Shown piece by piece: positions 1 to 4,766 of a stretch of 6,055 bases of DNA. The notes beneath the pieces are model-generated. The model did no database searches. It was not told the origin of the DNA and saw nothing but the letters and a program-made list of their open reading frames with translations. The stretch is from Thermoanaerobacterales bacterium (GTDB taxonomy: Bacteria; Bacillota; Thermosediminibacteria; Thermosediminibacterales; Tepidanaerobacteraceae). The stretch is taken from positions 1 to 6,055 of the forward strand of contig DUNY01000100.1 of the NCBI GenBank assembly GCA_012839145.1, in the 5' to 3' direction. The position numbers were made by a program, and so were the translations under genes. Within the stretch, counting starts at the first letter, position 1; every line of letters starts with the position of its first letter.

Positions 1-681
1 ATCAGGGGTTCTTTGCGTATCTTGAAAATGCTTCATAATGGTGTCTACAGCCGCTGGTGCCATAGCTGTTCCCATATCATTGGGATTTGATTCCCCCATA
101 TCAATTACTTTTCCAGTGGTAGCAAGAGTAACTCGAGGGTTTTGAGTTTTCGTAGATAAAACCAGTGCCCCTGCACCCGTTACTGTCCATTGAGATGTAG
201 GTGATCTTTGATTCCCCAATTCCAAAGGAAATCGAAATTGTCGTTCAGCAGTACAAAAATGACTAGAGACTGCTGCTATTACATTATCAGCAAAGCCACC
301 ATCAATTATAATTGATGCAATTGTAGCCCCTTCAACTATCGTAGAGCAAGCACCGTATATACCAAAAAACGGAAAACATAATTCACGTGCGGCAAAACCT
401 GCAGATATAATTTGATTTAACAAATCACCGGCAATAAGATATTCTACTTCACCTGTAGCAGTATTGCTGCTTTTAATAGCCATTTCCACGGCTTCTTTTA
501 ATAATTTTTTTTCTGCTTTTTCCCAACTACTTTCATTATAAATATTATCATTTAATATTAAATCGTAATAATCTTTGAATCTGCCTTTACCTTCCATTGG
601 ACCGACAATAGATGCGGTTCCTATTATAGAAGGAGGATTGTCAAATTTGATAGTTTGACTTCCAAGCTTCTTTATAGACAA
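1..681 (-). CDS. spoVAD: Stage V sporulation protein AD (SpoVAD), 3' end cut by window edge
   Basis: Seen: 227 codons are open from a TTG start, with no stop before the window edge. SpoVAD is about 340 residues, so roughly the C-terminal third is missing. The TTG is chosen because AGGAGG lies 8 bases upstream and the product begins MSIKKLGSQTIKF, as in the family. Recognisable blocks are GACST (Cys112, at the thiolase-like active-site position), IIIDGGFADNVIAAVSSHF (about 124-142), CTAERQFRFP (143-152), ELGNQR and QWTVTGAGA (164-172). Known: SpoVAD has a thiolase/KAS-like fold, binds dipicolinic acid, and helps load it into the forespore through the SpoVA channel in the inner forespore membrane. 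Context: it follows spoVAC by 12 bases, and the spoVAC stop is part of its ribosome site, so the two are probably co-transcribed and coupled. The family assignment is near certain. Confidence 0.97.
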   Translation of the reverse strand, partial: MSIKKLGSQTIKFDNPPSIIGTASIVGPMEGKGRFKDYYDLILNDNIYNESSWEKAEKKLLKEAVEMAIKSSNTATGEVEYLIAGDLLNQIISAGFAARELCFPFFGIYGACSTIVEGATIASIIIDGGFADNVIAAVSSHFCTAERQFRFPLELGNQRSPTSQWTVTGAGALVLSTKTQNPRVTLATTGKVIDMGESNPNDMGTAMAPAAVDTIMKHFQDTQRTPD

Positions 682-689
682 AAATCGTT

Positions 690-695
690 CCTCCT
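690..695 (-). promoter_or_regulatory. spoVAD ribosome binding site, decides the TTG start
   Basis: AGGAGG lies 8 bases before the TTG at 681-679. It overlaps the spoVAC stop codon (TAGGAGG), so ribosomes ending spoVAC sit on the spoVAD site. No ATG or GTG is near, so the strong site supports TTG as the true start. Confidence 0.85.
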
Positions 696-1143
696 AAAAA
701 TTCAATAAATAATAAATTAAACCTATAATTACAGCAGAAGTTGTGCCATATACTAGCACCGGACCTGCTATCACGAACATTTTGGCAGCTACACCAAATA
801 CATAACCTTCTCTTTTGAATTCCATAGCAGGGGAAACAATTGAATTTGCAAAACCTGTTATTGGAACTACCGAACCGGCTCCTGCATATTTTCCGATTCT
901 GTCATAAATACCTATTCCGGTTAAAAAAGCTCCAAGAAAAATCATTACAATAGACGTAGGTGCACCTGCTTGATTTGGGGTCATGCCTTGAGATATGAAG
1001 AAGTTAAGTACTATCTGGCCGATAACACATATTGTTCCTCCAACAAAAAAAGCAACAATAACATTTTTAAGCAGAGGGGGCTTTGGTCTTTTTTGCTTTA
1101 CGAAATTTTGATAATCTTGTTGCTCCTTTGTGAGAATAGGCAC
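694..1143 (-). CDS. spoVAC: Stage V sporulation protein AC (SpoVAC), GTG start
   Basis: A 149-residue membrane protein, close to the usual length of about 150. Seen: the KRPKPP motif (18-23) before the first hydrophobic segment (about 28-49), a second segment (about 64-80), the family signature GIYDRIGKYAGAGS followed by VPITGFANS (78-101), and a hydrophobic C-terminus (about 113-147). Known: SpoVAC is an inner forespore membrane component of the SpoVA dipicolinate channel and has been described as mechanosensitive in B. subtilis. Start: GTG at 1143-1141 is preceded by AAAGGTGAT, which pairs with the 16S tail. The frame is open to an ATG at 1194, but that codon lies in the upstream terminator hairpin and would add a non-family extension. 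Context: it follows the dodecin terminator, so it needs its own promoter or read-through. A CATAATA box at 1162-1156 is too close to the start to convince. Confidence 0.96.
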   Translation of the reverse strand: MPILTKEQQDYQNFVKQKRPKPPLLKNVIVAFFVGGTICVIGQIVLNFFISQGMTPNQAGAPTSIVMIFLGAFLTGIGIYDRIGKYAGAGSVVPITGFANSIVSPAMEFKREGYVFGVAAKMFVIAGPVLVYGTTSAVIIGLIYYLLNF

Positions 1144-1183
1144 GCTAATCACCTTTATTATGTTATAGTAAACAACCAGTTTA

Positions 1184-1210
1184 AAAACGAGCACTTTTTG
1201 TGCCCGTTTT
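1184..1210 (-). terminator. Intrinsic terminator after the dodecin gene
   Basis: On the minus strand AAAACGGGCAC and GTGCTCGTTTT form an 11-bp stem with one G-U pair and an AAAAA loop. The 3' arm runs into a short U tract. The plus-strand copy would have an A-C mismatch instead of G-U, which favours the minus strand. It starts one base after the dodecin stop and separates that gene from spoVAC. Confidence 0.8.
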
Positions 1211-1211
1211 C

Positions 1212-1424
1212 TTAGCTTTCAGTTGTTCCATCTACTTTAAATGCTATTTGTACATTCGCTTTATATTCTGCTATTTTTCCATTTTGCACATTGGCGGTGT
1301 TGTTTAGAACTTCTACTCCAGTAATATTTCTTATTGTCTTATTGGCATCTTTTATAGCATTTTCAACTGCTTCCTGCCAGCTGTTTTGAGATTCACCTAC
1401 CAGTTCTAAGACCTTAACTGTCAT
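1212..1424 (-). CDS. Dodecin-family protein, flavin-contact residues replaced
   Basis: A 70-residue protein, the usual dodecin size. Seen: VKVLELVGESQNSWQEA (3-19) matches the first strand and helix start, then a helix (about 17-33), then strands NITGVEVLN (33-41) and IAEYKANVQIAFKV (51-64). Known: dodecins assemble into hollow dodecamers; archaeal and Thermus members stack flavin pairs using a Trp in the second strand and a Gln in the third. Here the aligned positions are Gly36 and Lys55, so classical flavin stacking is not expected. That alignment is my own, made from memory. Start: ATG preceded by GGGAGGG at 6 bases. Context: it stands between a 45-residue membrane protein gene and spoVAC, with its own terminator and a possible forespore promoter, so a role late in sporulation is possible but inferred. 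Confidence 0.9.
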   Translation of the reverse strand: MTVKVLELVGESQNSWQEAVENAIKDANKTIRNITGVEVLNNTANVQNGKIAEYKANVQIAFKVDGTTES

Positions 1425-1457
1425 CTAGTGCCCTCCCCTGCTTTAATATTTCAATTA

Positions 1458-1486
1458 TATTTTACCCCATAATTGAACAGTTATTC
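1458..1486 (-). promoter_or_regulatory. Possible forespore (sigma-F/sigma-G) promoter of the dodecin gene
   Basis: On the minus strand GAATA (1486-1482) is followed after 14 bases by GGGTAAAATA (1467-1458). The -35 fits the sigma-G form GnATR, and the -10 fits the sigma-F form GGnnAnAATw. Measured to the inner seven bases the spacing is 17, as in forespore promoters. Start would fall near 1451, giving a leader of about 27 bases that keeps the ribosome site. A TATAAT also occurs here (minus strand, just downstream), but no good sigma-A -35 lies at 16-18 bases. The -35 overlaps the 3' end of the upstream small ORF. Confidence 0.42.
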
Positions 1487-1618
1487 TTTTAACAAAAGCA
1501 CCAGCTTAGCACTTTTAGGTATTCTATTATTGTAATGATTTTTATATACTAATAATCCTACTGTTAAGAACAATAATAATGATATTATGATAAAGAGTTT
1601 CTTACTTGTGTATGTCAT
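1481..1618 (-). CDS. Unrecognised 45-residue single-pass membrane protein
   Basis: I do not recognise this gene. Seen: ATG at 1618-1616, a perfect AGGAGG 8 bases upstream, 45 sense codons and a TAA. The protein begins MTYTSKK, has one strongly hydrophobic segment (about residues 8-25, LFIIISLLLFLTVGLLVY), then a basic tail with NNRIPKSAKLV (30-40) and a hydrophobic end LLLKE. It has no lipoprotein cysteine and no clear signal-peptidase site, so a membrane anchor is more likely than secretion. Context: it lies just after the sigF terminator and has a near-consensus forespore promoter, which suggests expression in the forespore and a place in its membrane. It may be a late sporulation small protein; function is unknown. 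Confidence that it is translated rests on the ribosome site, promoter and coherent hydrophobic segment, not on homology. Confidence 0.75.
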   Translation of the reverse strand: MTYTSKKLFIIISLLLFLTVGLLVYKNHYNNRIPKSAKLVLLLKE

Positions 1619-1635
1619 TAGGAATACCTCCTAAT
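1617..1635 (-). promoter_or_regulatory. Hairpin enclosing the ribosome site and start of the 45-residue ORF
   Basis: On the minus strand ATTAGGA and TCCTAAT form a perfect 7-bp inverted repeat around a GGTAT loop. The AGGAGG site (1632-1627) lies half in the stem and half in the loop, and the first two bases of the ATG are in the stem. This could limit translation. Whether the hairpin forms whole depends on the transcription start, because a start near 1632-1630 would remove part of the 5' arm. Confidence 0.45.
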
Positions 1636-1637
1636 CT

Positions 1638-1668
1638 TATTATGTATTTTTGGACATAATTTTATACA
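1638..1668 (-). promoter_or_regulatory. Sigma-G/sigma-F type promoter of the 45-residue ORF
   Basis: On the minus strand TGTATA (1668-1663) is followed after 18 bases by CATAATA (1644-1638). This agrees closely with the B. subtilis forespore pattern TGnATA, 17-18 bases, CATAnTA. The downstream gene starts 19 bases after the -10, so the leader would be short (about 12-14 bases) but should keep the ribosome site. It lies between the sigF terminator and the small ORF, as expected for a separate unit. Confidence 0.6.
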
Positions 1669-1671
1669 AAT

Positions 1672-1695
1672 AAAAAAAGCCTAATCTTTAGGCTT
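1672..1695 (-). terminator. Intrinsic terminator of the spoIIA operon
   Basis: On the minus strand AAGCCTAA, loop AGA, TTAGGCTT form a perfect 8-bp stem followed by a run of T (1678-1672). The 5' arm begins inside the sigF stop codon. It should separate the spoIIA operon from the genes downstream. Confidence 0.9.
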
Positions 1696-2416
1696 AAGAC
1701 AGTAATTTCTTTACCTTTGCTAATATCTTCCTTTCCAGCCGTGATACTTGTACTTGAGTCATGTTTAATGTTTTTGCGACATCCATCTGAGTCATGTCTT
1801 TAAAATATCTAAGAATGATAATCTGTCGTTCGTTTTTATCGAGCTTTGACAATGCTTCCTTTAAAGCTATTCTGTCAAACAATAGATTCTGACGATTTTG
1901 ATTCTCGTTAATTTGATCAATGAGATAAATTGGAGAACCATCGTATTGATAAGCCACATCATTTAAAGAAACTAAAGACTGAGAAGCATCCATTGCCACT
2001 ACAAGTTCTTCAACAGAAACTCCTATTTCATCGGAAAGTTCGTTGACTGTAGGTTCTCTATTCAAAGTATTTGTGAGCTTTTCCTGTGTTTTTTGGATTT
2101 TGAAAGATAATTCTTTTAAAGAACGGGCTACTTTAATAGGTCTGTCATCCCGTATGTATCTTCTGATTTCACCCATTATCATGGGAACGGCATATGTAGA
2201 AAATTTTACATCATATGAAAAATCGAACTTTTCTATTGCCTTCAACAAACCAATACTTCCGATTTGAAATAAATCTTCCAGTTCGTGGCCTCTATTATTG
2301 AATCGCTTAACTATACTCCATACTAAACCCAGGTTAAGGGACACAAGTTTATCTTTGGCTTCTTTGTCCCCCCTTTTGGCTTTTTTTAAAAGTTCCATAA
2401 AAACTTTGGAGTTCAT
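1694..2416 (-). CDS. sigF: RNA polymerase sigma-F factor (SigF/SpoIIAC)
   Basis: A 240-residue sigma-70 family protein, slightly shorter than B. subtilis sigma-F (255), mainly at the N-terminus. Seen: region 2 (about 28-91) with LVWSIVKRFNNRGHELEDLF, QIGSIGLLKAIEKFD, FSTYAVPMIMGEIRRYIRDD; region 3 (about 95-165) with VARSLKELS and EPTVNELSDEIGVS; region 4 (about 180-238) with the helix-turn-helix MTQMDVAKTLNMTQVQVSRLE (208-228). Known: sigma-F is the first forespore-specific sigma factor. It is held by SpoIIAB until SpoIIAA releases it after polar septation. Start: the ATG overlaps the spoIIAB stop (ATGA), with GAGGAAAG upstream, so translation is probably coupled, which keeps sigma factor and anti-sigma factor in proportion. 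It is the last gene of the operon and ends at a terminator. Confidence 0.98.
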   Translation of the reverse strand: MNSKVFMELLKKAKRGDKEAKDKLVSLNLGLVWSIVKRFNNRGHELEDLFQIGSIGLLKAIEKFDFSYDVKFSTYAVPMIMGEIRRYIRDDRPIKVARSLKELSFKIQKTQEKLTNTLNREPTVNELSDEIGVSVEELVVAMDASQSLVSLNDVAYQYDGSPIYLIDQINENQNRQNLLFDRIALKEALSKLDKNERQIIILRYFKDMTQMDVAKTLNMTQVQVSRLERKILAKVKKLLS

Positions 2417-2859
2417 GTAGCTTTCCTCGTTGTTAGGTTGTTTATATTTTTAACCATAGTAATATGTGTTCCCTCACCCGGAGTAGATTCAACTTTTAGC
2501 TCATCCATAAAATCTTCCATTATTGTAAACCCCATCCCGGATCTATCCAATTCGGGTTTGGAAGTCCATAGAGGTTGTCTTGCTTCCTCGATATCTTGTA
2601 TACCTTTTCCCCAGTCTTGAATTGATATGATAAATTTATTTTTATAGAGTTTTGAATTAATTCTTATTGTACCAATTGTATCCTCGTAACCATGAATGAT
2701 ACAATTGGTTACTGCTTCAGATACTGCTGTTTTTATATCGGCAAGTTCGTCCAGTGTAGGATCCAATTGTGATGCAAAAGCTGCCACAACAACTCGTGCA
2801 AATGCTTCATTCTGAGATTTACTTAAGAACTCCAGTTGCATTTCATTTAAAGCTGTCAC
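2413..2859 (-). CDS. spoIIAB: Anti-sigma-F factor and serine kinase SpoIIAB, GTG start
   Basis: A 148-residue GHKL-type ATPase/kinase, the normal size. Seen: NEMQLEFLSKSQNEAFAR (5-22); the N box EAVTNCIIHGYE (48-59) with Glu48 and Asn52; the G1 box DWGKGI (82-87); EEARQPLWTSKPE (91-103); the G2/ATP-lid motif RSGMGFTIMEDF (106-117); and PGEGTHI near the end. Known: SpoIIAB binds sigma-F to keep it inactive and phosphorylates SpoIIAA with ATP; unphosphorylated SpoIIAA breaks the sigma-F complex. Start: GTG at 2859-2857 is preceded by AAGGGGTGA, which overlaps the spoIIAA stop. The next ATG (codon 7) would remove conserved N-terminal residues. Its 3' end overlaps sigF by 4 bases. Confidence 0.98.
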   Translation of the reverse strand: MTALNEMQLEFLSKSQNEAFARVVVAAFASQLDPTLDELADIKTAVSEAVTNCIIHGYEDTIGTIRINSKLYKNKFIISIQDWGKGIQDIEEARQPLWTSKPELDRSGMGFTIMEDFMDELKVESTPGEGTHITMVKNINNLTTRKAT

Positions 2860-2870
2860 AAAATCACCCC

Positions 2871-3206
2871 TTATAATTTATCTAGAGCCTCTTTCTCATT
2901 ACTAAAATAATTTATAATATTGAAAAGGCCTGATATGTCAAAAATCCTCTTTATTTTTGGTGTTAAATAAACTACACCTATTTTCCCCCCTGTTTTTTGA
3001 AGTTTTTTATAACGTCCAATTATCATACCAACACCTGAGCTGTCCATGAAAGAAACATCTTTAAAATTAAATAAAACTCTTTTAATTCTGTGTTTTTCTA
3101 TATAATGATCTATCTCATCTTTGATTTGTAGTGCCAAATGATGATCTACTTCGCCTTTTAAATTAATCTTTAGTATTTCATCTTTTACCTTTATAACTCC
3201 ATCCAT
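2871..3206 (-). CDS. spoIIAA: Anti-anti-sigma factor SpoIIAA
   Basis: A 111-residue STAS-domain protein, near the usual length of about 116. Seen: GEVDHH (18-23), VLFNFKDVSFMDSSGVGMIIGRY (44-66) with Asp55-Ser56-Ser57, then PKIKRIFDISGLFNII (82-97). Ser56 aligns with B. subtilis Ser58, the residue phosphorylated by SpoIIAB. Known: dephosphorylated SpoIIAA (made by the SpoIIE phosphatase) attacks the SpoIIAB-sigma-F complex and frees sigma-F in the forespore. Start: ATG preceded by AAGGGGGTG. It is the first gene of the operon, just downstream of a strong sigma-H promoter, and spoIIAB follows after 11 bases. Confidence 0.98.
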   Translation of the reverse strand: MDGVIKVKDEILKINLKGEVDHHLALQIKDEIDHYIEKHRIKRVLFNFKDVSFMDSSGVGMIIGRYKKLQKTGGKIGVVYLTPKIKRIFDISGLFNIINYFSNEKEALDKL

Positions 3207-3230
3207 GTTGCACCCCCTTGTCTATTACAA

Positions 3231-3259
3231 TTATTCGATGAAAATAAGGAATTTCCTTC
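3231..3259 (-). promoter_or_regulatory. Sigma-H promoter of the spoIIA operon
   Basis: On the minus strand GAAGGAAAT (3259-3251) matches the sigma-H -35 RnAGGAwww at every position. ATCGAATAA (3239-3231) matches the -10 RnnGAATww at every position, with 11 bases between. The start should fall near 3224, giving a leader of about 18 bases with the ribosome site. Known: B. subtilis spoIIA is transcribed by sigma-H with Spo0A~P. I could not identify a convincing Spo0A box. Confidence 0.85.
3246..3258. repeat. 13-bp dyad overlapping the sigma-H -35
   Basis: AAGGAA, one central base, TTCCTT form a perfect inverted repeat covering most of the -35 element. It could be an operator half-site pair, or chance, since the -35 itself supplies one AAGGAA. 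Confidence 0.35.
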
Positions 3260-3293
3260 TATAATATTCCATGATTTACATGTTTTTCTCAAC

Positions 3294-3337
3294 AACTACA
3301 AAGACTTCCTTCAATTTACAAGGAAGTCTTTGTAGTT
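3294..3337. repeat. Perfect 18-bp inverted repeat upstream of the spoIIA promoter
   Basis: Plus-strand arms AACTACAAAGACTTCCTT (3294-3311) and AAGGAAGTCTTTGTAGTT (3320-3337) are fully complementary around an 8-base loop. Neither strand has a T run after the stem, so it is not a standard intrinsic terminator. It lies about 35 bases beyond the sigma-H -35, between dacF and the operon. It may stabilise or end the dacF transcript, or bind a protein as DNA. Confidence 0.8.
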
Positions 3338-3544
3338 ATGAAGAAACTCTTTTCATTGAAGATGACCCAGATGACTGAGTTTGTCTGGTTTTAAAAGATA
3401 GATCATTGTTATTCTCAGTTTAAGGTAAGCTTAACAGGGTAGTGTTGAAGTCCAAGCTAAAAGTTACAGACTAGCTTATGGTAGAGATCCATAAGCTTCA
3501 CAGGAGGAGCCTCTACACAAAATCTAAGTCAGCAAAAAACTTTA
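3338..3544. other. Non-coding dacF-spoIIAA spacer with RNA-like structure
   Basis: No credible gene is seen on either strand; the short open frames lack ribosome sites. The stretch holds several dyads: AGCTTATGG / CCATAAGCT (3473-3481 / 3489-3497, 9 bp, 7-base loop), ACTGAG / CTCAGT (3374-3379 / 3414-3419), and TAAGCTTA, a palindrome near 3427. The loop TAGAG (3482-3486) can also pair with CTCTA (3511-3515), which would make a pseudoknot on either strand's RNA. The minus strand carries CUCCUCCU, like the 16S anti-Shine-Dalgarno tail. No riboswitch class or tRNA is recognised. It could be the dacF 3' leader region, an RNA, or a remnant of a mobile element. Confidence 0.45.
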
Positions 3545-4708
3545 TTAAAATTGAAACCATTTGCTAAATACTCTTTTAAGCATTTCAATAAAATTTGCCT
3601 TTACTATATCTTCAGATGCGACTAGGTTTACTGTTTTTACGGCTTTACCGTTTTGTTCAATTTCGAGGGTTCCTACTACCTGATCCTTTCTTAAAGGCGC
3701 AAACAGTTTATCGGGAACATCGAACTTAGTGCTTATATCTTCTTCCTTTCCCTTTTCGACTAACAAATTTACATCATTAGGTACAATTACATTTACATCT
3801 TTAATATGCCCTTTTTCTACCTGAACGGTTTTTAGCACCATACCTTTTTCAACTACTTTAATCGAATCATAATGTCCGAAGCCGTAATCCAGCAACTTTA
3901 TCGATTCTTCAAATCTCTTATTGCTGTTTTCCGCATTTAAAACTATGGATATTAAACGAAAATCTCCCCTTTTTGCAGTACCTGCAAAACAATGCCCTGC
4001 TTTGCTATGAAAACCGGTTTTAAGGCCATCCATGCCTTCATATTTTCCTAATAATTTATTAGTATTGGCCAGCATTGTAGCTTCACGCTTTTTATCAGTA
4101 TGTTCAAGATAGTCCATCCATACAGTTGACCATTTAAAAAACATGGGGCATTTTACTAATTCTTCTGACATTAATGCAATATCATATGCAGTAGTGTAAT
4201 GTTCAGGTGATGACAGACCGTGAGGGTTTGTAAAATTTGTATTCTCCATCCCCAATTGTTTTGCTTTTTCATTCATTAGCTTAACAAATCCTTCAACACT
4301 ACCTCCGATATGCTCTGCTACAGCCATTGAAGCATCATTGGCCGAAGCAATGACTATACATTTCAAAAGTGTTTCAAGTGTCTGTTCTTCACCGGGCCCC
4401 AGAAACACTTGACTACCTCCGGTTTTCCAAGCCCTTTCACTGACTCTAACAGTATCAGATAGCTTAACCTTTCCTGATTCAATAGCTTCGAAAGCAATAA
4501 TCATTGTCATTATTTTAGTAATACTAGCCGGCTCCATTTTTTCATGGGGGTTTTTTTCAAAAAGAACCGTCCCCGTACCTGCATCCATCAAAACTGCCGA
4601 AGGGGCTTTTATTTCAAGTTGAGACTGGGCGGTAACCGGTTTTATGATAAGACATACAAGAAGAGAAATAAGCAAAATACATGCTGCCTTTTTTTTATAA
4701 TAACTCAT
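3545..4708 (-). CDS. dacF: Sporulation D-alanyl-D-alanine carboxypeptidase DacF
   Basis: A 387-residue class C low-molecular-weight penicillin-binding protein of family S11, close to the B. subtilis DacF length. Seen: signal peptide (about 1-27, KKK, a hydrophobic core, then VTA before Gln28); catalytic motifs SITK (Ser62, Lys65), SAN (Ser122-Asn124) and KTG (230-232); a PBP5-like C-terminal beta domain (about 282-365); and a final amphipathic helix (about 368-387, with MLKRVFSKWFQF) that would hold it to the outer membrane face. Known: these enzymes remove the terminal D-Ala of peptidoglycan pentapeptides and so control cross-linking; DacF shapes the spore cortex cross-link gradient together with DacB. 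Start: ATG with GGGAGG 12 bases or less upstream. It stands alone between xerD and spoIIA with a forespore-type promoter. The gene name rests on family and position. Confidence 0.93.
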   Translation of the reverse strand: MSYYKKKAACILLISLLVCLIIKPVTAQSQLEIKAPSAVLMDAGTGTVLFEKNPHEKMEPASITKIMTMIIAFEAIESGKVKLSDTVRVSERAWKTGGSQVFLGPGEEQTLETLLKCIVIASANDASMAVAEHIGGSVEGFVKLMNEKAKQLGMENTNFTNPHGLSSPEHYTTAYDIALMSEELVKCPMFFKWSTVWMDYLEHTDKKREATMLANTNKLLGKYEGMDGLKTGFHSKAGHCFAGTAKRGDFRLISIVLNAENSNKRFEESIKLLDYGFGHYDSIKVVEKGMVLKTVQVEKGHIKDVNVIVPNDVNLLVEKGKEEDISTKFDVPDKLFAPLRKDQVVGTLEIEQNGKAVKTVNLVASEDIVKANFIEMLKRVFSKWFQF

Positions 4709-4733
4709 TTTGTATCTTCCTCCCTTCTTTTAT

Positions 4734-4763
4734 TAGTTTTCCAAACGGGAGGAATGTTATACA
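4734..4763 (-). promoter_or_regulatory. Possible sigma-F/sigma-G promoter of dacF
   Basis: On the minus strand TGTATA (4763-4758) is followed after 17 bases by AAAACTA (4740-4734), preceded by GG. This fits the forespore pattern TGnATA, 17-18 bases, CATAnTA at most positions. The start would lie near 4727, with a leader of about 19 bases that keeps the ribosome site. The -35 begins 4 bases after the xerD stop. Known: B. subtilis dacF is a sigma-F gene. Confidence 0.5.
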
Positions 4764-4766
4764 CTC

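Noticed and set aside
1156..1162. CATAATA as the spoVAC -10
   Set aside because: No GnATR-type -35 at 16-18 bases, and the start of transcription would remove the ribosome site; kept only as a question.
1144..1194. N-terminal extension of spoVAC to an ATG at 1194
   Set aside because: The codon lies in the terminator hairpin, has no ribosome site, and the extension does not look like the family; GTG at 1143 gives the normal length.
970..1215. Plus-strand open frame opposite spoVAC
   Set aside because: Antisense to a clear gene, no ribosome site, no family features.
3260..3293. Spo0A box upstream of spoIIA
   Set aside because: No stretch close enough to TGTCGAA on either strand to claim.
3338..3394. 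Plus-strand 18-codon ORF beginning MKKLFSLKMTQ, resembling a small peptide gene
   Set aside because: No ribosome site at proper distance (AAGGAAG lies in the 18-bp stem, too far), no promoter, and very short.
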